This document shows, piece after piece, positions 44,497-57,370 of a stretch of 64,000 bases of DNA. Source of the DNA: Castor canadensis. Its lineage: Eukaryota; Chordata; Mammalia; Rodentia; Castoridae. Under the pieces are notes generated by a model. The model worked only from the letters and a program-made list of their open reading frames with translations. It did no database searches and had not been told where the DNA came from. The position numbers and the translations under genes were made by a program. Positions within the stretch are counted from its first letter, which is position 1. The number at the start of each line of letters is the position of its first letter. The DNA is taken from assembly GCF_047511655.1 (NCBI RefSeq), contig NC_133397.1, positions 48,250,001-48,314,000 on the forward strand. Direction: 5' to 3'.

Positions 44497-47400
44497 CTGT
44501 CCTGGATTTTAACTCTCTTTGGTCCAGGGTTATTTCCGGGGTCTTCTCAGTCCCCCTCTGGATTAAGCTTCCCCCTGTCTGCTTTCTTAAAAGCTTTCAC
44601 AGCACATGAGAGGGTGGGAAGGAGACTAATACATGTGAAGCCAAAGGTATAAACACAGCCAAATTCAGTGCACAATTCTTGTGTAGAAATAGCTTTTCTG
44701 TGGTTAAAAAAATGCTATGCTTTTGGGGAAAAGATGACAGAAATTTGAAAGCTGAGGCATCGGAGAAAGGGGTTCAACTAGACCGAGGCATAGAAAATGG
44801 ATGCAGAGTGAAGGCAGGGTATCTATTGTGCTTCCACTAAGACATTCCAGGAGGACTTAATAATGTGCCCTTCAGGGTATTGATGTCACAGAAAAACCAC
44901 CTGCTTGTTAAGGAGAAATAATTCACCATTTCTTTTTATCCAGTGACTCTTACTGGAGAGTTTTTAACCCTAGATGAGGGGATTAGGCTCATTTTCCCTC
45001 TCAACAGAAAGCCTTAGAAGCCATATATATATAGAATTGAAGTTTCTGGGAAAGATAGGTGATAAATACATAAAAAAAAGACAACTTTCTGAAAAGGGAA
45101 CATAATCTTTATTTTAAAGGAAGAAATTCCAGTGTGTACCAAGTATGACACAAAGTTGATACCCACCCAGTGGCCAGATATGTTTTCCTGAGGGATTTCC
45201 TTGTGTTTATTCCTCTAGCATTTTTTCATTCCTGACTTTTGGGGTGGCCCTTCTGTGAAGAGTTTCCTCATCCCAGCTGTTATGATGTTTAATCTAGAGT
45301 TGCCAACTTCTGATCTGGCGGTTCCAAGACACAGGGTGAGGAAAACAAAGCTTTCCAGTATTTCTGAACCCTGTCCTCCACCCGTGTTAGAATTAGTGCT
45401 TTAATCTCAAGTCAATCCTGAATTTTTTCAACCCTAGCTTCATTTGTGCTCTCCTTCAGAATAGCACAACAGTTACTAATGGTAAAGATCCATGTGTGAG
45501 TTCAAATTACTTATGCCCTCCCCCCACATAAACCCCAATTTATTTCCTATTTCCTTTCATATCCTACCCCTCCCTTCTACCCAAGCAAATTATGATTTTT
45601 TTGGGGTGAAATATTTGCTTTAAGGAGCTTTTTGTTTTTCAAGATAAAAATTATAGTGTTTGAGCTAACTAGGGTACATTTTTTTTCCTCAGGAAAAAAC
45701 AGAGTAATCTTTAAACAGCTAACCATCTGGTTTTGATCCTAGTGTTAGTTCATGGAATGGCTTGACACTTCAAATAGAGGAAGTTGTGGCTTTTCATTTT
45801 AGAAATACACAAGAATAGCTGTTCCTGCCACCCCTCCCCTCAGCCTGATTGTTTAATGTTAAGGGGGAATGGTCCTGACGGGCCACATTTTATGCCTGAC
45901 CTGCTGCAGTCTAACACAGATAAGGAATTAGGAATAAATACAATTAGTATTTGAAGACAGGAAACAGGGCACAGAGTTAAAAGAAATAGTCCCCTTCCCC
46001 AAATATAGAAAGGCACACATTTTACAGTACTATAACGTATTGTTTTCTTCTCATACACTCCACAATACTATTATGCTATCGACGAGTTTTCCTCTGGCAA
46101 TGGAAAGTGTTTAAGAGATCAAGTGGTGAAGCAGGAAAATGGTGTTCTTTGGTTCTCTTCTGTCTCAAGTATCTTGTACAATATGATTGGTTCCCCCATG
46201 GTTTTGTTTAAGGACCCCACCCTTAGCACCCCCCACAGATTTGCTTTGACACAATACCCCATGTTCTGACTCTGTTCCCCAACCTTACTATCCATAATAA
46301 GGATGGATATTCACTGACCTGAAATAGTTCCATGTCACTTTCTCTTATACATCAGCACTCAGCCAGGTACAGTGAGCTAGCTTGCTAAAACAATGATTAG
46401 TATGAATATGTTTCATACTTTATTAATAGAAGCCTTTTAGAATTCCTTATCCCCTGAGAAACTCTGCTAACATAACAAATTAGTGGACATTTTAGGTGAC
46501 ATGAGGCTAATTGAACCTGCCTTTTCATATTGCCCCACAAGTCCCTATAGGCTCTTTGTCTATGAGCAGGCAGGCCTTCTGGTGTCCTGTAGAGTGTTAT
46601 GTGTAAGGTCAAAGTTGCCTTTGAACCTTTGCTTCTTCTTTATTGAGAAAAATCACTGTTACATCCATTGGAATGTCTTCATGAAAGCTTCAAAGAGAAA
46701 TGCAGATTTGTTATGAAGAAAAGATGACTCTATTTAAAGATGTTTTAACCAAAAACAAAGGTTAAATGGTATCCTCAGTATTTCATAGTAGTTTAGATGA
46801 GGAAAAGCCCAGATTCCTGTATTGTTTTGCTACATTATTCTAGGTATTTTGTATGCTTGACAACTCTTTCTCTTATTTCCTTTTTTATCTTCATCTGCAT
46901 TATTTATGCCTTAATTTCTATTCTTCCCAAAATGAAAGCCACAAAGTTGAAGTTCTGATTTTTTTTTTTTAAATAATGAGGCTAGGAATCTATTTTAGAT
47001 AGGATGGAAAACATTTAGTTTTATTTAGAGTTACATTTATAGTACTATTTTATTTCATTGTGTTTTGACTCATCCTTCAAATACCAAATATGGTAGAATA
47101 TTTCATCAACAGCAGTTCACCTAGTAAGTGTTGATACTTTGGGTCTGAGTGAAACTGAAAAAGGAACATACTAGAAACCTTTTGTGAAGCTTGGGTTGAG
47201 TGGATTTGAATATCTGACTTATAGACCAGGCATAACTCCTTTGGAATTTTTGGGTTGATGAAATATACTTTGTCTACCATATACCTGAATTTACATAAAA
47301 TTATTTTCTAAGAACTAGGGAAAATCATTCTTTAAGCATTAAAATTATTTCTTAAAGTGTATATACATATATAGATTAATTATTTTATTTAGTGTTAAGG

Positions 47401-47552
47401 AGCTGCTTTGATCAACATAGTAAACTGATTTTGATTTTTTTAGTCATTTTCAGTTGTCAAAATAAGTGTAATTGGAAACAGATGCCTTCACATGAGTTTT
47501 GATAGCTTTTTACATTCAGATCTAAAATGGATAACTTTAAGAAAGTGGATCT
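44497..47552. other. Non-coding stretch
   Basis: About 3 kb without a recognised gene or repeat. Frames are short and overlapping. This is one of the longest repeat-poor intervals in the window. Confidence 0.5.
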
Positions 47553-47645
47553 TTTGTGGGCCTGAGGATATAGCTCAGTGGTACAGCACTTGTCTAGTGT
47601 ATGTAAGGCCCTGGGTTCAATTCCTATAACCACAAGAAAAACAAA
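47553..47645 (+). mobile_element. ID-like SINE monomer
   Basis: Reads gatatagctcagtggtacag, aaggccctgggttcaattcc and an A-rich tail. It keeps a recognisable B-box (GGTTCAATTCC), so it could be mistaken for a tRNA. Confidence 0.85.
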
Positions 47646-48975
47646 GGAACATAGGCCTTACCTAATTATGATTTTCCCTGGGGAAGAATATATATGCACA
47701 TATATTCATATTTCTGTCCTGTAAATTGGAAGATAATTAAAAACAGAAATTGATTATTTTATAACTAGTACCATAGTTTTATAGAAAGTAATTTTCCATG
47801 GCTTTCCTGATTCTTATAAATTGATTAGTTTCTTTTGGCTATTTTACATATATTAACATATTTCAGTATTCTTTGGTATGATTAAAATGTGGTGGAAGAT
47901 GAAGTGTTTTTCTGCCCTTTTAATCTTGTCTTCAAGCTATACATACGCTTCTTTTCATTTTCAACATAGCTTTATAATGTGATTTGTTGTTAGAGATTAA
48001 AAATTTTCCCATGCTTTAATAATTTCTCTGACCAAATAAGCACATTTATTTCAATAGTTTTAGAACTACTTATCTTATTCCAAATGAGTTATTTATTAAA
48101 TTTAGAAATTAGAAAAGTGTTGAAATATTTTTTAACAATACCAGTTTAATATAAAATTCTATGCTACTGGATAACTTTTTATTCTAAATTTATCCCTGAA
48201 GCACTTCTAATTCCTTTTAGCAATTTGAAAGAAATATTGTATACTTCTTTTTTCTCTTCTTACAACAAAGTCTGGTCAAGACCAGAGGAAAGAAATCCCT
48301 AGCATACATTTAAAAGTAGGGGTGCTGCTTATTTCACTGCTCATGCTAGGATTCTGGTCCTGACCATGCAGTTATATAATTCTCAAAGACAGTACTGGGC
48401 TTCAAAGACTCTGATTTTCCAAGGCAGTATGGTCTGGTATAAAGTATACTGTACTATGGGTTGAGGGTCCTATGTTCCAAGTTTGTTTTTCATTATGTCA
48501 TTTCTCTAGGTCCCATTTTCTCCCCAAATATACATTGATGAGGATGAGTTGAATGACTTTCCTGCTTTCTTCCTCTCTGATATTTTGGAATATTTGGAAT
48601 GTAATCTATAACTGACCCTCTCTCATATTACCTACACTGTCCTCATCAAACTTTTTTTCCTCAGTGTCCACCCTTCAACACACCCAGATGCTTTTGAGAG
48701 AAACATAATAGTACGTCATAAACCACAGTAAAAACAAAACAAAACAGAACCCCTTTAAGCAAGAACATTTTGTCTACCATGAGCCCTGAAATAATGAAGC
48801 CTATGAAAATGAAATTTACTCCTAACTTTTGCCGTTTGTATAGGTAGGTGGTGATCCTCACCTGTATGGCAACCCTGTGAGGACATAGCTGCTTTGCCTG
48901 CTATGAATAGATTTACTGTTACCTTGGTAACAACTTGCTTCTTTCTCCTTAAATATCTGTTGTATTTTTTTTTTA
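47646..48975. other. Non-coding AT-rich stretch
   Basis: No gene or named repeat. A 77-codon minus frame at 48988-48755 has no recognisable domain and lies beyond the A-rich tail of the possible retrocopy. Confidence 0.45.
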
Positions 48976-49260
48976 TTTGGGGAGCCAATTATTTTAATGA
49001 CTAGGCTCCATTACAAGGCATTAGAAGCAAAACACTCATTAGTGCTTTAGTCTCTGGGTTTTCCTTTTGTACTGCACACTTTAATACTGAAGGTCTTCTT
49101 TGTACTTCAGACAAGGACATGCTCTTCCTCCTTTCAAAAACTAGTTTCTGCACTGGGTCTTCCAGCTCCCATAGTGTTCCTTCATTTACTTTGATCACCA
49201 TCTTGATTCTTTAGTGTTTTTGTTGTAGCTTTTCTAGTTTCCCCAAACCATAGTTGTCAT
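48976..49260 (-). pseudogene. Possible processed pseudogene, parent not recognised
   Basis: On the minus strand a 66-codon frame (49201-49001, MVIKVNEGTLWELEDP...) is followed by a stop, ATTAAA about 20 nt further on, and then an A-rich run (read as T at 48966-48975). That order is the signature of a retrocopied mRNA end. Upstream, between 49300 and 49202, another frame (FFKTFDSEKVN, GLGKLEKLQQKH) looks coding-like but is broken. I do not recognise the protein, and no target-site duplication was found, so chance is a real alternative. Confidence 0.3.
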
Positions 49261-49860
49261 TCTTTTGATTTCATTACTCTTATTCCCCTTTTCTTTAGTT
49301 CACCTTTTCACTATCAAAAGTTTTAAAAAAATCATGTTTGCATCCTCTGCTTTAATTCAGCAGAATTCAGAAACTTCATAACCATATAGAGCCTGACTGC
49401 TGCCCCAACAATCTTCCAAAACTACTCTCATAAAGTTGGCTAAAAGTCTTCAGTCACAGTAACTAAGCCCAGTCACTGAGCACAGTAACTTGCTCTCAGG
49501 TCCTCTTCCCTGTCCTTCACCAAATCCTGAAGCTTTTCTCTTTTGTATTCTTTATATTTTCCCATCTTTCTGCTACCTCTTTTTCCACCTCATCTTTATT
49601 CATCTGTAACTAAAGTTGATGGACAACTTTAGTTGTTCATCAAAGTTCTGATCTTGGAATCTTTTTCTTCTTTATTCTTATTTTTGTCCAATTTCAGATG
49701 TATCCAGTCTGTTGAGGTCCACTGTTTGTTGTATGTGGTTGGCGCCCAAATTTATATTTGTAGTCCAGTTTTCTCTACTAAAGGAATCTCTCTCCCTCTT
49801 TTACTCCCATGTATGTTGGATATCTAATGGATCACAGTTCTAGAGGTCAGCAAAATGTCT
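49261..49860. other. Non-coding stretch
   Basis: No recognised gene. Pyrimidine-rich on plus. Confidence 0.45.
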
Positions 49861-50280
49861 CTCATTAAGTTTTTATAATTTTTATTATAAAGATCTTGAC
49901 TATCTTTCATTAGACTTATTCCTAAGTGGTAATTTTATGCTAAGCAATTGGTATTTTATGCTATTGTATGTAGCATATTTTATAAAATTAAAATTTCTAT
50001 TTGTTGCTGCTATAGAGACTAGATTTTGTATATTGCTTTAATATCAAGTTACTATGCTAAAAGTTCTTGTTCTAAATTCTGAGTTTATTTGTAGATTTCT
50101 TTTGGAATTGTCAGTATCATCTACAAGTGATGATAGTTTTATTTTTTCTCTAATTTTGACTGAGTCCTCCAGTGAAATGTTCACTAGAAAGAGTGATATC
50201 AAATATTTTTTTTCCTGATCTCAAATGGAAAATTTCCAACATTTAAATTAAGTATGATGTTTATGTTTTTGTGAATATCA
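49861..50280 (-). mobile_element. Ancient L1 ORF2 fragment, left half
   Basis: Heavily decayed RT-region sequence in reverse; the order of blocks (cctaagtggtaattttatgc, ttgctgctatagagactaga, gatagttttattttttctct) tracks copies A and C. It stops at the MaLR LTR and resumes at 50650. Confidence 0.7.
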
Positions 50281-50644
50281 GGGTTTTAGTTTTGAGGTTG
50301 AATGTTACCCAAAGGTCTACCAGTGGAAGGATTGTGCTCCAGTATTGGGCTATTGGAAAGTGATGGAGCCTTGTGGGAAGTTCTTGGGTCATTAGGGACA
50401 TGTCACCGAAGGAGATTATGGTAATCCTGACAGCCTGTCCAGTCTTTTCTTACCTTTTTTCTTCCTGGCTAATGAGGTAACTAGCTTTGCAACAACCATG
50501 TGTTTTCATAGTAGAGACCCAAAGAAATAGGGTCTTTCAATTTTGAACTGGAATCTCTAGAACTATGAGCCCAAATAAACCTGTTCTTTTTATAAGCTAA
50601 TTATCTCAGGCATCTTGTTATAGTAACGGAAAGCTGACCAATAG
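50281..50644 (+). mobile_element. MaLR solo LTR (MTE/ORR1-like) inside ancient L1
   Basis: Order: tgaggttgaatgttacccaa, gggctattggaaagtgatgg, gtgggaagttcttgggtcat, agcccaaataaacctgttct, ending aacggaaagctgaccaatag. The AATAAA of the LTR is present (50571-50580 region). Confidence 0.85.
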
Positions 50645-50649
50645 AATCC

Positions 50650-51140
50650 TTCATTAGTTTAAATAGTTTACTTCTGTCCCTAGTTTGCTAACAATTTTAT
50701 TTGATTGAATCATAAATAGATGTTGAATTTTAAGTACTTTCATTTGTATCTGTTGAGATGATCATATGATTTTCTCCTTTAATCTGTTAACCTGGTGAAT
50801 TATACGAATTACCTTTTGAACATTAAACCAACCATGAATTTTTAGGATAAATCCAACTTGATCATGGTCATTATGAAGCTTCTTTATTTATAATACTTTC
50901 CCTTAAAGTTGACTTTGGGTGATATTAATATATATACTTGGCTATACTTTGGTTATTATTTGCATGGCATATGATTTTTGCATTATTTTCCCTTCAACTT
51001 TTCAATGACTTTTAAATGTCTAGGTTGAAAATCTTTGTATCTAAAATTTGAGAATTTAGTTTATTTATGTTGAATGTAGCTATTGGTATAATTTAATTCT
51101 ATTATTTCATTTATTGTTTGACACTCTCTCCTTAATTGTT
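50650..51140 (-). mobile_element. Ancient L1 ORF2 fragment, right half
   Basis: Continues the RT region: gagatgatcatatgattttc, taatctgttaacctggtgaa, aaccaaccatgaatttttag. The upstream end is eroded and the border is approximate. Confidence 0.75.
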
Positions 51141-51776
51141 TTTTCCTGGGTTGCTTGACTATATTTTTAAAAATCATTACCTTGGTAGTTACATACTTTA
51201 GATTTATTCTTTTAATAATTACCCTATCAAAGTCTAAAGTTAATAAAAACTTTATTCTTCTTCCAAATAATGCAAGCAATTTAGTATTTCAATTCCCTTA
51301 CACCCAGTTTTATTTTCTTTCTATTTCAGCATTTTAGGTTATTTGAACATCATGACTCCACAGAGTCACTGAAAGGAAGAGGCAATTTAGGATGACATGA
51401 TAAATTTAATATTATTAGACACAATTCTTACAATGGTTTTAGCTAGAAATTTCAGATTTACTTGTATGTATCTTCCATTGAGTTTTGGAACTACTAAGCA
51501 ACATTTCAGTCAGTGTATTTGAAACCTTATGTTTAGACATCTAATGATTTAAAAAATAAATATGTACATCCCAATAGTAGATATTTTTACTTTTCCATCT
51601 TATAATAATGGAAAAATTTTGGGCCAAATATGCCCATTTATTATCCTGTGTAGCACTTGGTGGACAACTTTAATCTACAGAATACTATAATTCTTTTATT
51701 TTGGTAAAACTTATGCCAATTCCTCAATGTTATTTTTGTGGTGCTCTATTAAGTGTATGTTGGAGACTCCCAGTAG
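51141..51776. other. Non-coding AT-rich stretch
   Basis: No gene. The first 200 bp may be further eroded L1. Confidence 0.4.
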
Positions 51777-51788
51777 GTTATCCCTATT

Positions 51789-51878
51789 TTTTTTTTTTTT
51801 GCAGTACTGGGGTTTGAACTCAGTGCCTTACACTTGCAAGGAAGGTGTTTACTACTTGAAGCCACTCCACCAGCCCTA
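51789..51878 (-). mobile_element. ID-like SINE monomer
   Basis: T15 run then gcagtactggggtttgaact and cttgcaaggaaggtgtttac. Flanks gttatccctattttt (from 51779) and gttatctctattttt (about 51880) match at 14 of 15 bases. Confidence 0.9.
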
Positions 51879-51894
51879 GTTATCTCTATTTTTA

Positions 51895-52290
51895 ATAATG
51901 TTTTTGCATCTCTTTGTCTCACTGCAATGGATCTCGGTAAATTCCTTAGTGCTTTTCTAATAATTAATTCTATATTCCACTATCTCACCTACTAAGGTTT
52001 AAGTAAGCAAATATTGTTTTTCATTTCTAGGATTTTTAACCTAAAAATACTTTCTTGTTTAGAGAAGTGTTTAAGTTCACAGCAAAATTAAGAGTAAGGT
52101 GTAAAGACACAGGTCTTTCTAGACTCCTTCCCATCCCAATGCTTTATTTCAAGCGGTAGGCTGGTTTTGGTCTTCTGATTCACGTAGAACGGACACAGCC
52201 TCCATTTTCCTTAAAGATGTAAAATCTGATTGCCTTTGCCTGCTGTATCTACCTGGTTTATTGCTTTGTGTTTCTCTTAGAATTTCATGC
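51895..52290. other. Non-coding stretch
   Basis: Nothing recognised. Confidence 0.45.
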
Positions 52291-52346
52291 TTTTGGAGTT
52301 GCAAGCTCCAAAGGGCAGAGACTTTGTTTTGTTTAGCACAATATTC
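52291..52346 (+). mobile_element. L2 3' end, left part
   Basis: gcaagctccaaagggcagag and ttgtttagcacaatattc are the L2 tail; the element breaks at the L1 insertion and resumes at 53293. Confidence 0.65.
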
Positions 52347-53292
52347 TTTTTTATTATTATTTTTAATTTAACTTTAGTTTTTAATCAGCATATATTAGTA
52401 ATAGGAGATTTCATTGTGATAATTTCTATACATGCATATAGTATACTTTGAACAAATTTATCGCCTCCATTATATTTCCATTCCTCTCCCTTCCTCCTCT
52501 AACCTTTTTCAAACAGTGTTTGGTGGGTTTCATTATGGTATCTTCACATGTATATATGAAGTATATCCTTCTACTGATACCCCCAGACAGTACTTCATTT
52601 ACATTCATATTCATCATCACCATCATCATCATTTTAGGTGTATTTTCCACAAATGAGTGAGAACATGTGATATTTAACCTTTTGAGCTTGATTTATCTCA
52701 CTCAGCCTGATGATCTCCAGTTATATCCATTTTCTTGCAAATGACATAATTTCATTTTTATTTATGGTTGAGTGATACTCTATTCATACCATATTTCCTT
52801 TATGTATTCATCAGTTTTTGTTCACCTCAACTGTTTCCACAGTTTGGCTATTGTAAAAAGAGCTGCAATAAACATGGGTATGCAGATATTTCTCATATAT
52901 TGATTTATACTTTTTTGTATATATGCCCAAGAGTGGTGTGATGGGCTATGAGGTGTGTTTATTTTTAGTTTTTTGAGGAATCTCCATACTGATTTCCATA
53001 GTGGTTGTACACCAACAGTGTAGGAGGGTTCCTCTCCCCACCCACCATACTTGCACTGGTGATACTGGGGTTGAACTCAGGGACTCACACCTGCTAGGCA
53101 GGTGATATACCACTTGATCTACTCTGCCAGCCTTGATTTGTGTTGGATATTTTTGAGATAGAGTCTCTCAAACTATTTTCCTAGGCTGGCTTCAAACCAT
53201 GGTCCTCCTGATCACTGCCTCCAGAGTGGTTAGGATTAAAGGTGCGAGTCACCAGCACCTGGCTGATTGTTTTGTTTTCTTTTTATTGTTGC
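52347..53292 (-). mobile_element. Older L1 3' region inserted in L2
   Basis: T-rich tail at left, then 3' UTR and ORF2 C-terminal region in reverse (aaacatgggtatgcagatat, tttgaggaatctccatactg). The 12-bp flanks agcacaatattc (52335-52346) and agcacagtattc (53293-53304) differ at one base, a good target-site duplication. A B1-ID SINE (53045-53268) lies inside. Confidence 0.82.
53045..53268 (-). mobile_element. B1-ID dimeric SINE inside L1
   Basis: Plus strand: gatactggggttgaactcag, then gagatagagtctctcaaact and aggtgcgagtcaccagcacc, the reverse of an ID-like plus B1-like pair. Confidence 0.85.
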
Positions 53293-53376
53293 AGCACAGT
53301 ATTCATTGCTTGAACCAAAGTCTGTCAATTTTTGCTAAATTAAAAGCTTGTTAAGCAAATGAATGAATGAATGCCT
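53293..53376 (+). mobile_element. L2 3' end, right part
   Basis: Resumes after the L1 and ends in (AATG)n-type units, tgaatgaatgaatg, the usual L2 terminus. Confidence 0.65.
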
Positions 53377-53896
53377 GGTTTCTGATCCACAGAGATGGTT
53401 TGTCTTTTTGTAAGATGGCTACATTTTTTCAAATTTTTAATTTTATATTTTATTACTAGGAACTTATTTTGGATTTTAGAGTAGCTCAAAGCATGAATTT
53501 ATAACATCATCCTGATCTGAAATTGTGACTATATATAAACATTGTTAGCTGTTTGTCTAATAGGAATGGATAGTATTTTCTGTAATTATCCATACTCATT
53601 ACATCTCGCACAACTTTAAAATGCTTTAAAGTTTTCAGAATTTGAGCTCCACAACTCAAACTAACTTCCTAACCACATCTTGACTTAATTTTCCTCCATG
53701 CTCTACTGGTGGATAGCATTAAAAATTTCACATTTATTTTGATGGAAACCTGCCAAAAATAGTCAGTGGAGATAGCTTGTCTAATTATCCCTCTTCCATA
53801 TGATTATAATTGTGAAAATGGTGGAAAGTTCTGCAGAATTCAACATGCCCGAGAGTTAATTAGAAACATGCCACCAAAGAGGATTTGGCACATGTA
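53377..53896. other. Non-coding stretch
   Basis: Nothing recognised. Confidence 0.45.
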
Positions 53897-54782
53897 TTAG
53901 TTTTCTCTTGCTGCTGTAACAAATTACCAGGACTGTAGCAGCTTAAAACAATATCCATTTGTTATCTCTCAGATCTATAGTACAGAAGTCTGTAGTGGCA
54001 TGCTGGATTCTCTGTTTAAGATCTCACAAAGCCAAAATCAAGGTGTGGGGTAGGACTGTATTTCTTTTTGGAAGCTGTTGGGAACAATCTGTATCCAGGC
54101 TTTATTAATTATGTCTTACTTGTCTTATATGTCTTACGTGTGCTTTGACATCTGGTACCTTGCTGGTTCAGGACTAGCCAATTCCTAGAGATAGTGAATG
54201 ACTTTCTTTGGAGTGCACCAAATTAACAAATCCAGAGCCAACACTCCAGCACTTCTTTTATCTGACTTATTCTGGGCCACTATCCACTTTCCTTTATCAC
54301 CCCTGAGCCAGGTACCAGGTAACTTGGACAACAACTAGGCCCCGAATCCAATGGAATTGTGTAAATGAGCCAATTACATTTTCAGTGGCAGTTGTCTCCC
54401 GATCTGTTGACCTCACCATACCTGAATTGAATGATCATAAAATCTATATTTTGAAACACAAGACTATTCAGTTTATTGAGCCCAGTTTCAACTCATGCCT
54501 TATGCGTGATCCTTCCACCTTCAAACTGACATTAAGCTCAGTAAGTTCTCAGGAATTCAGTCCCCATGACTTCCTCTTCTGCAGCTTCTCTCTGACTTTC
54601 TCTTCTGTGATTATTTGGGATCCACTTGTATAATTCAGAATAATCTTCCTATATTAAAGTCAGCAATTAGAAACTTTAATTAGCTCTGTAACTTCTCTTT
54701 ACCATGCAATATAACATAATCATAGGAATAATACCAGGGGGTGAAGATGATGGAGACCAAAATTATGCCTACCATAACCATT
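53897..54782 (-). mobile_element. MLT1-like MaLR LTR with about 460-bp internal insert
   Basis: Begins ttagttttctcttgctgctg, taacaaattaccag, gcttaaaacaatatccattt. After about 54095 it leaves the LTR pattern and rejoins near 54565 (tgacttcctcttctgcagc), ending ccatgcaatataacataatc and attatgcctaccata. The insert has no coding frame I recognise. Confidence 0.75.
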
Positions 54783-56639
54783 TAGAAGTTAGTTAAAGAA
54801 ATGCTGACTTCAAAATTTGTATTGGGAAGACAATGAGATGTTGTAGTATTTTCTTATCTGCTCATATTACTGGCTGCAGTCTTTGAGTTTATCTGTTCAG
54901 AATTTCTATGATTAAGATAGCTTTAGAATAAATAGTATGACTGTGGAAATTACTGTGTAAGAAATGGAGCAGTTAGGTATGAGTCTAATTTTGCTCCTGT
55001 TATGCACAAAGCTGAGGTTAAGCTGGCTGGACACTTAGACTGTGCTCTCTTCTATTTGAAATATCTTGTATTTACCTAAGGGGAAATATGAAGTATTTCT
55101 ATGTCTCTTCATGCACATTTATCTCTACAGAATTCCTTAGTACTTATCATATTTTTCTGTCACAGTAACTTTATGTTGACTCTGTCAACTTTCTTATGTG
55201 ATTATTAGGGAAAAAGTTCTGAGCCCTAATTACATATTGATCATTTTAAAGTTCTGACTCAGATTCTCTGATATATGAACACAGTTAAATATACTTCATC
55301 CTATGCAATTAATATAGGATAAATAATGCATATGTAAAGAAACTCAAAGATAAACATTTTTCAGCATCATTTTGTCCCATTATTCAGGGGCCTTTTGAGG
55401 TGGTTGCACATGTGTTCTTCTTGCCCTGTGAGTGCTTGTCTTCTGTTTTTTCTAATCCTATGTTCCTGTGTCCTTTTCTCTCTACTAGTTCCTTCTTTGC
55501 CCATTTTTTCTTTTGTCTTCTTTCCTTTCTCTTTTCTATTTTCTTTCTATTCCTCTGTGTACATGTCCTAATACTGCTTTATGGATTTCAGCACTCACTT
55601 TGTTTATTGTAGTTTTTCAGTTTCCTTGGATTGACTTTTTACTTTTTATTTTTTGTGCTTTTCCAATAGGCATTGTTGCCTTATATCATTTATTCCTCAA
55701 ATACAGAATTTCCCTCCATAACAAACCTATACAATCATTTTTTTTGGCAAACAAAGCTATAGTACCTGTTGAAGTCTCTTTCTAGGTAGGACAAGAGAAT
55801 ATTAATAATCATAATTGGCTGGGTGAACTTGAATTTAGATATAGAGTATTCCTTACCTAATCCTATTTATTCAAGTTTTATCTTTAATTTTTAACTTCAG
55901 AATATGCATATTGGAATAACATGATGAGGACAGATAACCACCCAAAGGTTAAGTGTTTTTCAGCTTCTTGCCAAAACAGGAGGGCATGGCAGCCTTATGA
56001 GTTGGCTCAAGTTCAGAGGCATGCTTCTCGTGTTTCTCATGCTTTTATAAAAGAAGTTCAGAGTTGCTCCAGGCCTAACATCTCATATGCCAGGAGTTCT
56101 GAATTTATCCCTGTAGGGTACACTGTGGTTTGTACACTATGTGCTTAATGAGTCTCTGTTTGGGCATAAAGCTTGACTCTGAGCTACTTCAAATCTGAAC
56201 TGTCATTATTTTCCCAATGTAAGTTAGATTTACTGAAACCTTGCCATGTGCGTGGTATGTGTTCTGTTGCTGCTTTAACTCATGGAAGATTGGTGGGATT
56301 TCCATTTGGCTGTGTTAGTCTCAACAAAATCAGTCTTGGCTTTTGCAAAATTACTTTGCTTCAAAGAAGTCAAGCCTGGCCTTTGAAAACCATTAGGATC
56401 TTTTGCAAGGCTTTTAAGGAAAATATTTTGTGAGAGTCAAATCCAGTTTTTTTTTTTAAACTGCCACTGTCATTGGAAAACTGGGCAAATGAATCAATTT
56501 CCCTTATTTTCAGGGTTTAAGCAATGCCATACATGATGACAATGGGTACATGTTGCCTGTTAAGATCTTTCCATTATTTTTGTTCCTGCTATAAATATTT
56601 AAGTAACAACAACAATAACAATCAACAATGAGACATTAA
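54783..56639. other. Non-coding stretch
   Basis: Includes frames of 75-90 codons (55513-55785, 55921-56148, 56173-56433) with no recognisable domain and no splice-site context that I can support. A C/T-rich run lies near 55480-55560. Confidence 0.45.
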
Positions 56640-56752
56640 TTCCCTTTTATGGGGTGGGGTTGAGACTTGGCCTTGGTATATAAAATTTGTGACCCTTCTG
56701 CCTCAGGCTCCTAAATGCTGAGATTACAGGCTTATGCCACCACACCTGGTTC
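56640..56752 (-). mobile_element. B1-like SINE monomer, decayed
   Basis: Reverse B1: ggggttgagacttggccttg, ttctgcctcaggctcctaaa, gctgagattacaggcttatg, ccaccacacctggttc. Confidence 0.8.
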
Positions 56753-57179
56753 ATTCCCTTTTTAAACAATGATTTAGGTCACTTCTCTTTGTCCTTTGGT
56801 TATTTAGGGTGTCATGTCTTTCCTGAGCTAAAGAAATGGGCTTCTCTTCCTGTGTACTCATAATCATCAGGTGGGACGTGATACAATACACGAAGGCTCC
56901 AGTAATTGTGGTACTTAGATGTATTTTCCCATAGGACTCATGTAGTACCACACTATGTTAGGTTCATTGACTTGATGTAGGGTTTGTATTCAGATTTTCC
57001 CTCTTTAAAAAGGCACTTTCTTAACATCCAGGCTCACTGAAGATTATATATAGTATTTATCTTTGCAGTATGAAAAGGCATGAAAGAGAAAATGTAACGG
57101 GGAAGATTTAAAGACAAAATAAGGTAGAATTTCTTGAATGCTGAAATTTTTAAGGGATTTAGAACTGATTGAGAATCCC
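56753..57179. other. Non-coding stretch
   Basis: Nothing recognised. Confidence 0.45.
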
Positions 57180-57370
57180 CTATGAGCTTACACTTTACAT
57201 ATATCATCTTATTTAATTCTGTTAACTGCCATATGAGGGAGGTTTATACTCCTCCTTGCTAGATAAAATGGGACCCAGAGGGTTAGAAGTATTTAAGAAA
57301 CCTGAGTAAAAACATCAGTATTCAACACCAGGTCTGTCTTTCTCCAAGGCTCATGCTCTTTTAAGCACAA
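57180..57370 (-). mobile_element. MIR SINE
   Basis: Reverse MIR: cactttacatatatcatctt, atttaattctgttaactgcc, agataaaatgggacccagag. Confidence 0.78.

Noticed and set aside
47553..47645. Possible functional tRNA gene
   Set aside because: It has a B-box-like segment but an A-rich tail and matches the ID-like half of the dimeric SINEs; no cloverleaf could be supported.
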